Below, one piece after another: positions 29,547 to 37,092 of a DNA stretch of 64,000 nt. Under the pieces are notes generated by a model. It was not told the DNA's origin. It worked only from the letters and a program-made list of their open reading frames with translations, and made no database searches. This DNA is from Comamonas resistens (GTDB lineage: Bacteria; Pseudomonadota; Gammaproteobacteria; Burkholderiales; Burkholderiaceae_C): positions 1,798,001 through 1,862,000 of the forward strand of contig NZ_CP125947.1 in assembly GCF_030064165.1 (NCBI RefSeq), in the 5' to 3' direction. Made by a program: the position numbers and the translations under genes. How positions within the stretch are numbered: position 1 is the stretch's first letter; each line of letters opens with the position of its first letter.

Positions 29547-30608
29547 ATGGCCACGCGCCCCACGATGTCACAGGCGCGCCTGTTCGCACTCCTGATTGCC
29601 GAGCTGACGCCGGAGGTGCACCGCGCTTTCATGGCCTCGGTGACAGACCTGCAGAGCAACGTCGATTGGCGCGCGCTGCTGGATGCCCTGGAGCGCATGG
29701 ACACGCCAGCTGCCATCACGGCACTGCACATCGATCCGGCAGCCTGGGCAACGTACAGCGCCGTGATGACCGAGGTTTACGCCAAGGCTGGCGCATCAAC
29801 CATCGCGCAGATCCAGGCCCAGGGCATCGCAGGCATAGGCGTGCGTTTCCGCATGACGGACCCCAGTGCTCAAGAGTGGATACGCGAGAACGTGGCCAGC
29901 CGAGTCGTCGGCTTCAGCAACGAGCAGACCCAGATCGCGCGCACGGTCATCGAGGCCGGCTACGCCCAGGGCCAGGGGCCGCGCAACATCGCCGTGGACC
30001 TGGTTGGTCGGGCCACAGGCGGCACTGCCCGCGATGGTGGTGTGCTGGGACTCGACGCCCCCCGTGCATCGCGCCTGCAGGCTGTGACTCAGGGCATGCG
30101 AACCGCCGATGGCGTCCGCGATCTGGTGATCGAGCACGCGGACGGCACGGTGTCGGTCCGCTACAAGGTCAACACCGCCACAGCGCAGCGCATCCTGAAG
30201 GCGCACAAGGCCGGGACGGCAGTTCCAGATGCAGAGCGGGCAATCAGTGAGCGCCAGTACCGCAATGCCCTGCTCAAGGATCGCGCAGACACTGTGGCGG
30301 CCACAGAGACGGGTAACGCCGTTATGTCCGGACGCATGGAGCAGTGGAAACAGCTTGTGGAATTGCAGGGCCTGGACCCGATGGCCGTGAAAAAGACTTG
30401 GCAGCACCGACGCGGCGCGTCGATCTACCACCGACCTGACCATCTGGCCAAGTCAGGGAAGTCGGTGCAGGGTCTGTTCACGCCGTTTGTGTTTCCTGAC
30501 GGCGCTCAGCTGCAGTATCCGCACGACCCGAAGGGCGGCGCGCGGCACGTCATCCGCTGCGGCTGCGACTGCATCTACGAGTTGGACCCAACCAGAGGGC
30601 TGACGTGA
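29547..30608 (+). CDS. Head morphogenesis protein, SPP1 gp7/Mu gpF-like
   Basis: 353 residues with a helical N-terminus and a C-terminal part KTWQHRRGASIYHRPDHLAK, then GAQLQYPHDPKGGARHVIRC and CGCDCIYELD. The 'W-R...H..L.G......F.FPDG..L.YP.D' pattern, closing with Cys residues, is the minor head protein (gp7/F) signature. It sits after neck genes here, not beside the portal as usual. Confidence 0.8.
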   Translation: MATRPTMSQARLFALLIAELTPEVHRAFMASVTDLQSNVDWRALLDALERMDTPAAITALHIDPAAWATYSAVMTEVYAKAGASTIAQIQAQGIAGIGVRFRMTDPSAQEWIRENVASRVVGFSNEQTQIARTVIEAGYAQGQGPRNIAVDLVGRATGGTARDGGVLGLDAPRASRLQAVTQGMRTADGVRDLVIEHADGTVSVRYKVNTATAQRILKAHKAGTAVPDAERAISERQYRNALLKDRADTVAATETGNAVMSGRMEQWKQLVELQGLDPMAVKKTWQHRRGASIYHRPDHLAKSGKSVQGLFTPFVFPDGAQLQYPHDPKGGARHVIRCGCDCIYELDPTRGLT

Positions 30609-31057
30609 TGGGCGCTTTTGCAGATCAACTGAGCGCCTGGGGCAAGCAGACCGAGGCCCGCATGGAGGCCATCTACCGACGCAGCGTGAAGCTGCTGGCG
30701 GACGAGATGGCTACCACCAAGCCCCAGGGCGGCCGCGTGCCATTCGAGAGTGGCAACCTGGCGCGCTCGCTCGTGGCCTCGACCCAGGGCATGCCGAAGA
30801 CCAGCACCGCACCGACGGCTGGCGCCACGGTGGGCGTGGTCATCGCCACCCTGAAGCTGGAGCAGCCTGTGTGGCTCGGCTACCAGGCTATCTACGCGCG
30901 CCGGCAGAACTACGGGTTTGTCGGCGCAGACAAGCTCGGCCGCGTGTTCAATCAGCAGGGCGCCCACTTCGTGGAGTACGCCATAGAGATGTGGCCGATC
31001 ATCGTCAAGTTGGCGGCAGAAGACACGCAGGCCAGGGCGGAAGGGAAGATTAAATGA
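30608..31057 (+). CDS. Tail completion protein, HK97 gp10-like
   Basis: 149 residues. MEAIYRRSVKLLADEMATTK and VPFESGNLARSLVAST, and YQAIYARRQNYGFVGAD then HFVEYAIEMWPIIVKLA, fit the HK97 gp10 family of tail completion proteins. ATG 30608 overlaps the previous stop as TGATG; a GTG one codon earlier is possible. Confidence 0.8.
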   Translation: MGAFADQLSAWGKQTEARMEAIYRRSVKLLADEMATTKPQGGRVPFESGNLARSLVASTQGMPKTSTAPTAGATVGVVIATLKLEQPVWLGYQAIYARRQNYGFVGADKLGRVFNQQGAHFVEYAIEMWPIIVKLAAEDTQARAEGKIK

Positions 31058-31479
31058 GCCCAGGCATCGAAACATCTATCTGGCTGGCCCTCAAGAGCCG
31101 TATCGACACACTGCCGCTGGCCTACCCCAGGGCCTGGCCTGGGCAGACGTTCCAGGTGCCTAGCTCTGGCGGTCTGCCGCAGCCATTCCTGCGCATTGGG
31201 CGCGTCACCACGGACCCTGTGCGGCTGTTCCTCGATGACGGCCAGCCACACCGACGCACCGGCTCGCTCATGGTCACCCTGGTGTACCCGCTGGGCCAGG
31301 ATATAGCGGTCTACGACCAGGTCGCTGCCGGCATCGCCAGCCATTTCATCGATGGCGTGCAAATGCGCCACGGCGCCGTGTGCGTGAAGGTCCGCGACTA
31401 TCCGCATGTGCAGGATGGCTATGAGGACACAGGCTACTGGAACGTCCCTGTGCGTATCCCGTGGCAATGTTTTGCATGA
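31054..31479 (+). CDS. Tail terminator
   Basis: 141 residues starting MSPGIETSIWLALKSRIDTL, then FLRIGRVTTDPVRLFLDDGQ, GSLMVTLVYPLGQ and AAGIASHFIDG. This matches the DUF4128/lambda gpU-like tail terminators that cap the tube. Start overlaps the gp10-like gene by 4 bases. Confidence 0.82.
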   Translation: MSPGIETSIWLALKSRIDTLPLAYPRAWPGQTFQVPSSGGLPQPFLRIGRVTTDPVRLFLDDGQPHRRTGSLMVTLVYPLGQDIAVYDQVAAGIASHFIDGVQMRHGAVCVKVRDYPHVQDGYEDTGYWNVPVRIPWQCFA

Positions 31480-31491
31480 AAGGAGGCACTC

Positions 31492-31695
31492 ATGTGCACT
31501 GACTGCAGAGCGCGGCAGCAGCTTGCGCGCGACGCCCTCTACAGGGCGAAGGTAGGCGAGGCCCTGGGCCACATCGCCAAAGGCGCCGCCGAGATGGCGG
31601 GTCTAAAGCAGAAGACTGGCGCCGCCGAACTGGCGGAGCAACAAGCGCCGCGCAGCACGCGTCGGCGCAAGAAGGGCGCAGGCCCCGCTGAATAG
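31492..31695 (+). CDS. Basic Cys-containing small protein, 67 aa
   Basis: MCTDCRARQQLARDALYRAK, helix GEALGHIAKGAAEMAG and basic tail RSTRRRKKGAG. GAAAGGAGGCACTC precedes the start. Such a C-x2-C plus basic tail protein occurs in related tail operons; function unknown. Confidence 0.65.
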   Translation: MCTDCRARQQLARDALYRAKVGEALGHIAKGAAEMAGLKQKTGAAELAEQQAPRSTRRRKKGAGPAE

Positions 31696-31723
31696 CGGCG
31701 CCGCAGCCCAAGATTCCCCAACC

Positions 31724-31775
31724 AGCCCGGCCGAGCGCCGGGTTTTTCGTTTCGCCGCCTTGCGCGGCTTTTTTG
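31724..31775 (+). terminator. Tandem intrinsic terminators before the tail tube gene
   Basis: AGCCCGG...CGCCGGG with TTTTT, then GCCGC/GCGGC with TTTTTT. The second ends about 20 bases before the tube ATG. Confidence 0.7.
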
Positions 31776-31788
31776 CGTAGGAGTAGCT

Positions 31789-32514
31789 ATGAGCGAACAG
31801 CTTTACACCATGGCGGGCACCCGCTTTTTCATCAGCGACAAGCCGGTCAACGGCAAGGGCGAGATCATTCCCGCAGACTTCGCTGGCACCACCTGGATCG
31901 AGGTCCGCGGACTGTACAACGTCGGCGAGCTCGGCGGCGAACAGACCATCAACAGCTTCGAGCTGCTGAATGAGGTCTGGGCGCGCAAGACCAAGGGTGG
32001 CCGCGACGGCGGAACCCTAACTAATCAGTTCATCCCGATGGCCCTGGATGAGGGGCAGAAGAAGTTCCTGGAAGCCATCGAATCGTGCCGCCCGTACCAG
32101 TTCAAGATTGAACGTGGCGCGGACTGCGCGCCCGAGTCGGTTGTGACGATCAGCGTCGGAGATCCTGCTGTCGTGTCCTGGCCGGGGCATGGTTTCGAGG
32201 CCGGTCAGCCCATCGTTTTCTCCAACGAAGGCGGCGCGCTGCCTACCGGACTGACGGCAGGCACCGTGTACTACGTGATCGCTGCAGGCCTGACCTCCGG
32301 CGCCTTCTCTGTGGGCGCGACCGCCGACGCAACGGACGGAATCGAGACCACGGTAGCCGGCAGCGGCGTGAGCACCGCAACCGCTCCCCCGGCCGGAATG
32401 ACCAACCTATTCCAGGGCCTGGCCTCCGATGGCGCCAAGTCCGGTGGCGCCAAGAACGACCTGTACACCCAGACCTGGAATGTGGCCGTTGATGGCCGCG
32501 TGCTGACAGTCTGA
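31789..32514 (+). CDS. Major tail tube protein with an inserted beta domain
   Basis: 241 residues. The tube core (MSEQLYTMAGTRFFISDKPV, DFAGTTWIEVRGLYNVGELG, and C-terminal DLYTQTWNVAVDGRVLTV) is split by an insertion of about 85 residues from VVTISVGDPAVVSWPGHGFE to about TATAPPAGM. The insertion, with GHGFEAGQPIVF, GALPTGLTAGTVYYVI and GAFSVGATADA, is a beta-sandwich repeat found in unrelated phage structural proteins and would decorate the tube surface. Confidence 0.82.
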   Translation: MSEQLYTMAGTRFFISDKPVNGKGEIIPADFAGTTWIEVRGLYNVGELGGEQTINSFELLNEVWARKTKGGRDGGTLTNQFIPMALDEGQKKFLEAIESCRPYQFKIERGADCAPESVVTISVGDPAVVSWPGHGFEAGQPIVFSNEGGALPTGLTAGTVYYVIAAGLTSGAFSVGATADATDGIETTVAGSGVSTATAPPAGMTNLFQGLASDGAKSGGAKNDLYTQTWNVAVDGRVLTV

Positions 32515-32619
32515 CGCGCATCACGCGCCCACCACATCCCTCGGAAGAGGGTAGGGGCCTGCTGGGAGTGGTTCACCCTGCAGGCTCCGCTTGAACCACT
32601 GAACCAAGGAACTCGAAAA

Positions 32620-33048
32620 ATGGATATCAACAGCATCATCCTGAGCGACGCGGCTCTGAGCATCATCGACAACGGCACCTGGGTACGCAACATTGATGGC
32701 ATGCCGGGCCTGGGACTGAACGTGTGCGGCCTGGGATCTCCCGAAGTGCAGAAGTTGCTCAACGCCAAGCAAACCGAGATGCGCACCAAGAATGGCGGCA
32801 AGCCTCTGTCTGCCGAGCAACTGGCAAAGTCTTTGAATGAGACTCTCGCCGAGGTCGTTCTGAAGGACTGGGAGGGACTGGAGGACAACGGCAAGCCCGT
32901 CGCCTACGCCAAAGCTACGGCCAAAAAGTGGCTGACCACACGCAACGGCGAGCGCTTCGCATCCATCGTGTTGCGCGCAGCCCAGATGGTGGATGCGGAC
33001 GCCAACAGCTTTGTGGAGAAAGCCGGAAAAAACTCGCTGACCGCCTGA
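32620..33048 (+). CDS. Tail assembly chaperone G
   Basis: 142 residues, close to lambda gpG in size, starting MDINSIILSDAALSIIDNGT. Mostly helical, with EVQKLLNAKQTEM and ALSIIDNG early and a helical C-terminus. Its last codons contain the slippery heptamer A AAA AAC (33027-33033), allowing a GT fusion. G/GT chaperones bind the tape measure and tube during tail assembly. Confidence 0.85.
   Translation: MDINSIILSDAALSIIDNGTWVRNIDGMPGLGLNVCGLGSPEVQKLLNAKQTEMRTKNGGKPLSAEQLAKSLNETLAEVVLKDWEGLEDNGKPVAYAKATAKKWLTTRNGERFASIVLRAAQMVDADANSFVEKAGKNSLTA
33027..33033 (+). promoter_or_regulatory. Programmed -1 frameshift site A AAA AAC
   Basis: In the G frame the codons read GGA AAA AAC, so the heptamer is in the correct X XXY YYZ phase, the most efficient slippery sequence known in E. 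coli. The -1 frame then stays open to 33350. Confidence 0.85.
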
Positions 33049-33350
33049 GGTGGGCCCTCAAGCACCCAGATGCAGACCGGCTATCTAAGGCATATGAGCG
33101 TTTCGGACAAGAGGTCCCAAAGGCGCTCATAGCTCCAGTACTTGAGGACGTGGAGTTCCCCCTCTGGTCTGCATTCTGGGAGCTTTCCACCGAAAGGCCA
33201 ATCGGCATGGGTGCTGGCCCTATCCCCGTGTCGAAGATTCGCAGTTACGCACCGGAATTTGGCATGGATACATCCTCATTCGTTCGAATCATGCGTCGCA
33301 TGGACGATGAGTACCTGTCTCATGTGAACCGCCAGGACGGCAAGTCCTGA
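33033..33350 (+). CDS. Tail assembly chaperone T, made as a G-T fusion
   Basis: The -1 frame encodes LADRLRWALKHPDADRLSKA and on to VNRQDGKS, 105 residues, with no ribosome site of its own. After frameshifting at 33033 a G-T fusion of about 243 residues would result, as in lambda. Its internal helix and EFGMDTSSFVRIMRRMDDEY are like gpT. The open frame extends left into G and is not an independent gene. Confidence 0.8.
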   Translation, partial: LADRLRWALKHPDADRLSKAYERFGQEVPKALIAPVLEDVEFPLWSAFWELSTERPIGMGAGPIPVSKIRSYAPEFGMDTSSFVRIMRRMDDEYLSHVNRQDGKS

Positions 33351-33461
33351 ACAGTTGCCAGAGAGGTTTTTTATTTGCGCATCACGAAAGGATAATTTAG
33401 CGCACTGAAAAATTGGACTTGGCTTAAGCTGAGATTTAGGTGTGCAGGGTAAACCATCCAC

Positions 33462-33490
33462 TTGAATTTCAAGCTCTTATCCCATAGATG
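33462..33490 (+). promoter_or_regulatory. Candidate promoter of the inserted cassette
   Basis: TTGAAT, 17-base spacer, TAGATG in an AT-rich stretch (33,351-33,523, no other gene) just upstream of the YodC-like gene, whose GAGGAAC ribosome site follows. Confidence 0.35.
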
Positions 33491-33523
33491 TCAGTTGCCA
33501 ATCTTGGTATATAGAGGAACTTT

Positions 33524-33706
33524 ATGACTAATCTTGTAGTTGGTGAAGTGGTTCGGCTGAATAGCGGTGGACCTGTGATGACGGTTCAAGCCATTAACGT
33601 AAAAGACGCATTTGGCAAGGATGGCGCGGTGGAATGCGTGTTCTTTGATGGGTCCAAGCGGCTCGAAGAAGTATTCCAGCCCCAGCTTTTGACAAAGATT
33701 GATTAA
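33524..33706 (+). CDS. YodC/DUF2158-like small protein
   Basis: 60 residues: MTNLVVGEVVRLNSGGPVMT, VECVFFDGSKRLEEVFQPQLL. The pattern of a VGDVVRLKSGGPxMTV start followed by a VxCxWFDG strand is that of DUF2158 (YodC), a small beta-barrel of unknown function found in bacteria and prophages. It is the first gene of the cassette between the tail chaperone and the tape measure and ends at a strong terminator. Confidence 0.85.
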   Translation: MTNLVVGEVVRLNSGGPVMTVQAINVKDAFGKDGAVECVFFDGSKRLEEVFQPQLLTKID

Positions 33707-33711
33707 AACTC

Positions 33712-33735
33712 AGCCACCTTCGGGTGGCTTTTTAT
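33712..33735 (+). terminator. Intrinsic terminator
   Basis: AGCCACC/GGTGGCT around TTCG, then TTTTTATTT. Confidence 0.85.
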
Positions 33736-33932
33736 TTGGATGACGCCGCGTAGCCAGGGCTGCGGGCGGCAATCTGCTCAGGGGTGTGAGCCGCGCCAAT
33801 TCGGTCGGTCTTCAGGTCGGCCAGGGATTCAAGCAAGCCCGGGATTGCATGGCCCGCGTTTGCTTCCACAGCCTGCGCGATCTTCTCCAAGTCGGCGCAT
33901 TTCAGTGCCTTATAGCTCTTGATGGTTGTCAT
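33732..33932 (-). CDS. Small protein downstream of the toxin-antitoxin pair, 66 aa
   Basis: MTTIKSYKALKCADLEKIAQ, a helix, then GHAIPGLLESLADLKT and a short tail. It reads leftward after the antitoxin with a 9-base gap and may share its promoter. No known family; possibly a third component or regulator. Confidence 0.6.
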   Translation of the reverse strand: MTTIKSYKALKCADLEKIAQAVEANAGHAIPGLLESLADLKTDRIGAAHTPEQIAARSPGYAASSK

Positions 33933-33941
33933 GCCAGCCGT

Positions 33942-34256
33942 CTACACCACGGCCAAGCGCTGAACGGTATCAGGGAACTTCTCCACCATGCGCATAATGA
34001 GAGCAGCTTGAGCATTGGGCTTTGCGCGGCCTTGCTCCCAGTTCTCCAGCGTGCGTGGGTTGGTGCGCAGGTAGCGAGCGAAAACAGCGCGAGACAGACC
34101 AAGGCTGTCTCGCAGTGTCACGATCTCGGCAGCCTTGATTTCTACTTCCGGCTTGATCGCCACCTCGTGGGTGCGTAGGGTTCGTTTGCCGGAACGCTGT
34201 TCCTTGAGGGCGTCAAAGCCCTCGGTTAGTTCAGCAAAAATGTCGCGTTTGGTCAT
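33942..34256 (-). CDS. HigA/NadS-type antitoxin with HTH
   Basis: 104 residues. MTKRDIFAELTEGFDALKEQ and TLRTHEVAIKPEVEI precede an Xre-type HTH: LRDSLGLSRAVFARYLRTNP, then RTLENWEQGRAKPN. This is the layout of HigA-2/NadS antitoxins, which neutralise the toxin and repress the shared operon. It overlaps the toxin stop (ATGA), toxin first, the typical hig order. Confidence 0.88.
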   Translation of the reverse strand: MTKRDIFAELTEGFDALKEQRSGKRTLRTHEVAIKPEVEIKAAEIVTLRDSLGLSRAVFARYLRTNPRTLENWEQGRAKPNAQAALIMRMVEKFPDTVQRLAVV

Positions 34257-34591
34257 TGTCTGGCCTCCAGTTCTGCCTTGAGCATTGATTTGAGCGCTGC
34301 CTTTTGCTTTGAGCTCAAGTCGTCCATTTCGTCCTTGTCGTAGAGGGTGAAGAGCCAGAATTGGCCTTTGCCATCCCACCAGTAGTAGATCACTCGAAGC
34401 CCGCCGCGCTTGCCTTTGCCGCGCCTGGGGTCGGCATGCCGCACTTTGCGCAAACCTCCGGTGCCTTCGATCACATCACCGGCCTCTGGGTTCTTCATCA
34501 GGCTGTGCTGCAGGCTACGGAAGTTTTCGTCGTCCAAATAGTCAGAGCGGTAGCGCTCGAATGCGGGTAGCTCTACAAACACTGCTTTCAT
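34253..34591 (-). CDS. HigB/RelE-type toxin
   Basis: 112 residues with the HigB-2 pattern MKAVFVELPAFERYRSDYLD, GDVIEGTGGLRKVRHADPRR, GKGKRGGLRVIYYWW and LFTLYDKDEMDDLSSKQKAA. RelE/HigB toxins cut mRNA on the ribosome. The promoter ends at the start codon, so the mRNA seems leaderless; an ATG at 34627 would lie before the -10 element and is rejected. Confidence 0.9.
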   Translation of the reverse strand: MKAVFVELPAFERYRSDYLDDENFRSLQHSLMKNPEAGDVIEGTGGLRKVRHADPRRGKGKRGGLRVIYYWWDGKGQFWLFTLYDKDEMDDLSSKQKAALKSMLKAELEARQ

Positions 34592-34598
34592 GCGCTGA

Positions 34599-34627
34599 AT
34601 TGTACGCAGATTGCGTATATATGACAA
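34599..34627 (-). promoter_or_regulatory. Toxin-antitoxin promoter with embedded palindrome
   Basis: Minus strand TTGTCA (34627-34622), 17-base spacer and TACAAT (34604-34599), near consensus. The palindrome TACGCA-GAT-TGCGTA (34603-34617) overlaps the -10 and spacer, so it is the likely antitoxin operator. Confidence 0.75.
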
Positions 34628-34667
34628 GGGCGCGATAGTATCTTTGCTACGCCTCGAAAACCTGCAG

Positions 34668-34697
34668 AACCCCGCCTGTCGGACGAGGGGCGGGGTT
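34668..34697 (+). terminator. Strong hairpin upstream of the toxin-antitoxin promoter
   Basis: AACCCCGCC/GGCGGGGTT with a 12-base loop and TTTT. It would stop rightward readthrough and, read leftward, ends the Mnt-like gene, which itself stops at 34745. Confidence 0.6.
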
Positions 34698-34744
34698 TTG
34701 CTGCAAAAGAACTAAGTCGGTTTTGACTGAGGTCTGCGCATGAA

Positions 34745-35143
34745 TTAATGATCGGCGGGTTTTTTAGGAGGCGATTTGCTAGAGACTTCTGCATGAACCT
34801 TCTTACCCTGCGCATTGGTGTACCGAATCATGCGTGGATCGGTCTCTAGTTCCTTTTTTCTCTTGACCGACAGTTGCCCGCTGGTAACTAGTCCTTTGAG
34901 TTCTGGCTTGTCGTGTAGCAGCAGATCGATGAGTCGTTCCATCTGCATGTGGAGATGTCCAATTTCATGCGCAGCGTTATAGGCGGACCCTGTAGGCTCA
35001 GAGCGCTCTAGTGATTGCTCTAGCCTGCTCACGATTTCAGCATGCAGCGATCTATTTCCCTGAGTGGCAGCTTCCTCCAGCCTGCTGCGTAGATCGTCAG
35101 GCATACGGAGTGGGTAGGGGGTCATGCGCGGCTTATCGTCCAT
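34745..35143 (-). CDS. Mnt/Arc-like ribbon-helix-helix repressor
   Basis: 132 residues. PYPLRMPDDLRSRLEEAATQ and NRSLHAEIVSRLEQSL form the ribbon-helix-helix typical of Arc and Mnt; AYNAAHEIGHLHMQMERLID then a helical, charged tail follow. In P22, Mnt is divergent from arc-ant, exactly as here. It should repress the ant promoter and so keep the antirepressor off in the lysogen. It starts at 35143 in MDDKPRM. Confidence 0.85.
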   Translation of the reverse strand: MDDKPRMTPYPLRMPDDLRSRLEEAATQGNRSLHAEIVSRLEQSLERSEPTGSAYNAAHEIGHLHMQMERLIDLLLHDKPELKGLVTSGQLSVKRKKELETDPRMIRYTNAQGKKVHAEVSSKSPPKKPADH

Positions 35144-35171
35144 TTAGAGATTGTGGCATCAAAGTGACTCC

Positions 35172-35200
35172 TTTCAATGAGTCCTATTGACTCATTGAAA
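35172..35200. promoter_or_regulatory. Operator palindrome between mnt-like and arc-like genes
   Basis: TTTCAATGAGTC and GACTCATTGAAA (12-bp arms) with a CTATT spacer. Further GAGTC half-sites flank it (35164-35169, 35206-35210, 35217-35221). A TTGACT-N17-TCAAAT promoter (35187-35215) overlaps one arm. Confidence 0.72.
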
Positions 35201-35243
35201 AACATGGAGTCAAATGGAGTCCTTGCAAACGAAAGGAGCTCAT

Positions 35244-35414
35244 ATGAGAGGCAGCAAAACACTAGCGCCATCCCCAATACGCATCCCTGAAGAGCTGAAG
35301 CTATGGCTGAAGCACAAGGCTGTCGACAACTTCCGCTCCTTCAATAGCGAAATCGTTGCGCGACTCAACGAAAGCAGAAAGTTGGAAGAGGCCCTACATG
35401 CGAAGCAGGCCTGA
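35244..35414 (+). CDS. Arc-like ribbon-helix-helix protein
   Basis: 56 residues: MRGSKTLAPSPIRIPEELKL with WLKHKAVDNFRSFNSEIVAR. Arc-size and pattern: strand, helix with ELKLWLK, then SFNSEIVARL. GAAAGGAGCTCAT precedes the start; 10 codons upstream in the frame are not used. In P22 Arc represses ant synthesis during lytic growth; the gene here directly precedes ant. Confidence 0.85.
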   Translation: MRGSKTLAPSPIRIPEELKLWLKHKAVDNFRSFNSEIVARLNESRKLEEALHAKQA

Positions 35415-35421
35415 AATAGAT

Positions 35422-35453
35422 AAGGCCCTTACCGCGCCAACGGTAAAGGCCTT
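35422..35453 (+). promoter_or_regulatory. Hairpin between arc-like and ant-like genes
   Basis: AAGGCC/GGCCTT outer stem with an inner TTACCG/CGGTAA stem, no T-run. It could attenuate or process the mRNA before ant, whose start is at 35491. Confidence 0.5.
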
Positions 35454-35490
35454 GGATGAAGTAACCCAACTTACCACAGAAGGATTCAAC

Positions 35491-36504
35491 ATGTCGGATT
35501 CTACCGAAGTAAAAGTCAGCAGCCAACCCACCCAGCAGACCTTCAACTTTGAGGGCCACGAAGTACGTGTTTTCATGAAGGACGCCGATCCATGGTTTGC
35601 TGCGAAAGACTTGTGCACAGCCCTGGGTCTCGTCAATTCTCGTAAGGCACTTCGAGCGCTTGGCGAAGATGAGAAGGGGGTAACCTCAAGTTACTCCCTT
35701 GGTGGAGAGCAGAAACTGGCTGTTGTCAGTGAAGGTGGCATGTGGACATTGGTACTGCGCTGCCGCGATGCGGTCATTGAGGGGACGGTTCCGTACCGTG
35801 TCCGCCGTTGGGTGACGAACGAAGTGCTTCCAGCTATCCGAAAGACGGGCGTTTATGTTGGCAAGCCGTTTTCAGTGAATCCTGCTGATGTGCTGACACA
35901 GGATGAACAAAACACGCTGCGCTTGATGCTGAAGTCAGCTGCCGACCGGATTCCGAAAGAAAAGCGCGGCGCTTTGATGGTGCAGGGCTGGAGCAAGCTC
36001 AAGGCCCACTTCAAGGTTAGCTATCGTGATATCCCACGGAACGAGTTCAGCGAAGCGGTTTCCATCATCGCGCGGCACACTGCAGAGTTCGAGGAATGGG
36101 AAGTGATGGAAGATGGAGCGAAGCAAGAGCCAAGAATTGACCCATTCAATGCTCAGGCGCTGATGGCGGCGCGAGAGGCTGCGAGCAGCTATTTTGATGC
36201 GGTGCGAGCCGGGAAATTTGCCAAGCCAGTGAAGTTTCCGCCTGAAGTATTGTGCGGCATCGTGGCCGAATCGCTGATGTGTCAGCGAATGCTCATGAGC
36301 ATCAACCATGAAGGCTGCATGCAAATTTCTCCAGTTGATGGGAAGGCATTTGTTCTGAGCTTCGGCGGCTTCATTCATGGAGTGGCTACCAACGACATTG
36401 AAGCCAGCAATGCAGAGTTGGCAGATTTGGCGTCTGCTTGCAATCAGCGCCTGGCCAAGCGCATGCAGCATGAGGAGCGCGGGCAGAAGGTCCTGACCTA
36501 CTGA
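35491..36504 (+). CDS. ant: Phage antirepressor, BRO-N plus ORF6C-like C-terminus
   Basis: 337 residues. The N-terminal BRO domain is clear: FNFEGHEVRVFMKDADPWFA, AKDLCTALGLVNSRKALRAL, VVSEGGMWTLVLRCRDA, VRRWVTNEVLPAIRKTGVY. The central KEKRGALMVQGWSKLKAHFK and EFSEAVSIIARHTAEFEE match ORF6C. P22 Ant binds and inactivates c2-type repressors. GAAGGATTCAAC precedes ATG 35491; the frame is open 45 codons upstream across a hairpin and is likely noncoding. Confidence 0.88.
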   Translation: MSDSTEVKVSSQPTQQTFNFEGHEVRVFMKDADPWFAAKDLCTALGLVNSRKALRALGEDEKGVTSSYSLGGEQKLAVVSEGGMWTLVLRCRDAVIEGTVPYRVRRWVTNEVLPAIRKTGVYVGKPFSVNPADVLTQDEQNTLRLMLKSAADRIPKEKRGALMVQGWSKLKAHFKVSYRDIPRNEFSEAVSIIARHTAEFEEWEVMEDGAKQEPRIDPFNAQALMAAREAASSYFDAVRAGKFAKPVKFPPEVLCGIVAESLMCQRMLMSINHEGCMQISPVDGKAFVLSFGGFIHGVATNDIEASNAELADLASACNQRLAKRMQHEERGQKVLTY

Positions 36505-36522
36505 CACTCTTCAGTAACTCAG

Positions 36523-36544
36523 AACCCCGCTAGGCGGGGTTTTG
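36523..36544 (+). terminator. Intrinsic terminator after ant
   Basis: AACCCCGC/GCGGGGTT with a 3-base loop and TTTTGTC. Confidence 0.8.
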
Positions 36545-36595
36545 TCGCTGTCTGAGCAGTTTGTTACCATCCCCCAAGTTCATCGCGGAGGGGAT

Positions 36596-37066
36596 ATGAA
36601 GAAATTTGCTGGAATGGCATGTGCGGCGCTTTTACTGTCTGCATGTGGTCCGCATGGTGAGGCGCAACAGGCAATTAAGGGTCTTCTGAACGACCCTGAT
36701 AGCGCTAAGTTTTCTGCTATGTCAAATGGCGCGAGCAAGGGTGATGTTTGTGGCATGGTAAATGCCAAAAACAGAATGGGCGGATATGTTGGCGATACAC
36801 CTTTCTTTTACGAAGCGCTGACTAAAACAGCTGCCATCGTCCCGCCTGTTGAAGAGGGGGCGTTTCGATCGCTTTGGTTTTCCATTAGGTCTGGCGGATT
36901 CGAATCAGATTTAAGCAAATTAAGTCAGCAATGCAGGCTCGTACGAGAATGGCCAAAGGTTTGTGGAGGCATGTATCCAGCTTCCAGTGCGCCGGAATGC
37001 GCGATAGTTCTTGATCTTGACGGGGCGAAGATGTACGACGCTCTCAAGTCAAAATATGACCGCTAG
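36596..37066 (+). CDS. Phage-borne lipoprotein, lysogenic conversion candidate
   Basis: 156 residues with signal MKKFAGMACAALLLSACGPH and lipobox LSAC, then QQAIKGLLNDPDSAKFSAMS and NAKNRMGGYVGDTPFFYEAL. The DPDSAKF and VNAKNxMGGYxGxxPF motifs recur in small bacterial lipoproteins of unknown function. More AT-rich than its neighbours. GCGGAGGGGAT precedes the start. It could alter the envelope of the lysogen. Confidence 0.82.
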   Translation: MKKFAGMACAALLLSACGPHGEAQQAIKGLLNDPDSAKFSAMSNGASKGDVCGMVNAKNRMGGYVGDTPFFYEALTKTAAIVPPVEEGAFRSLWFSIRSGGFESDLSKLSQQCRLVREWPKVCGGMYPASSAPECAIVLDLDGAKMYDALKSKYDR

Positions 37067-37092
37067 TTAGAAGTCAGTTTCCGGATACATAC

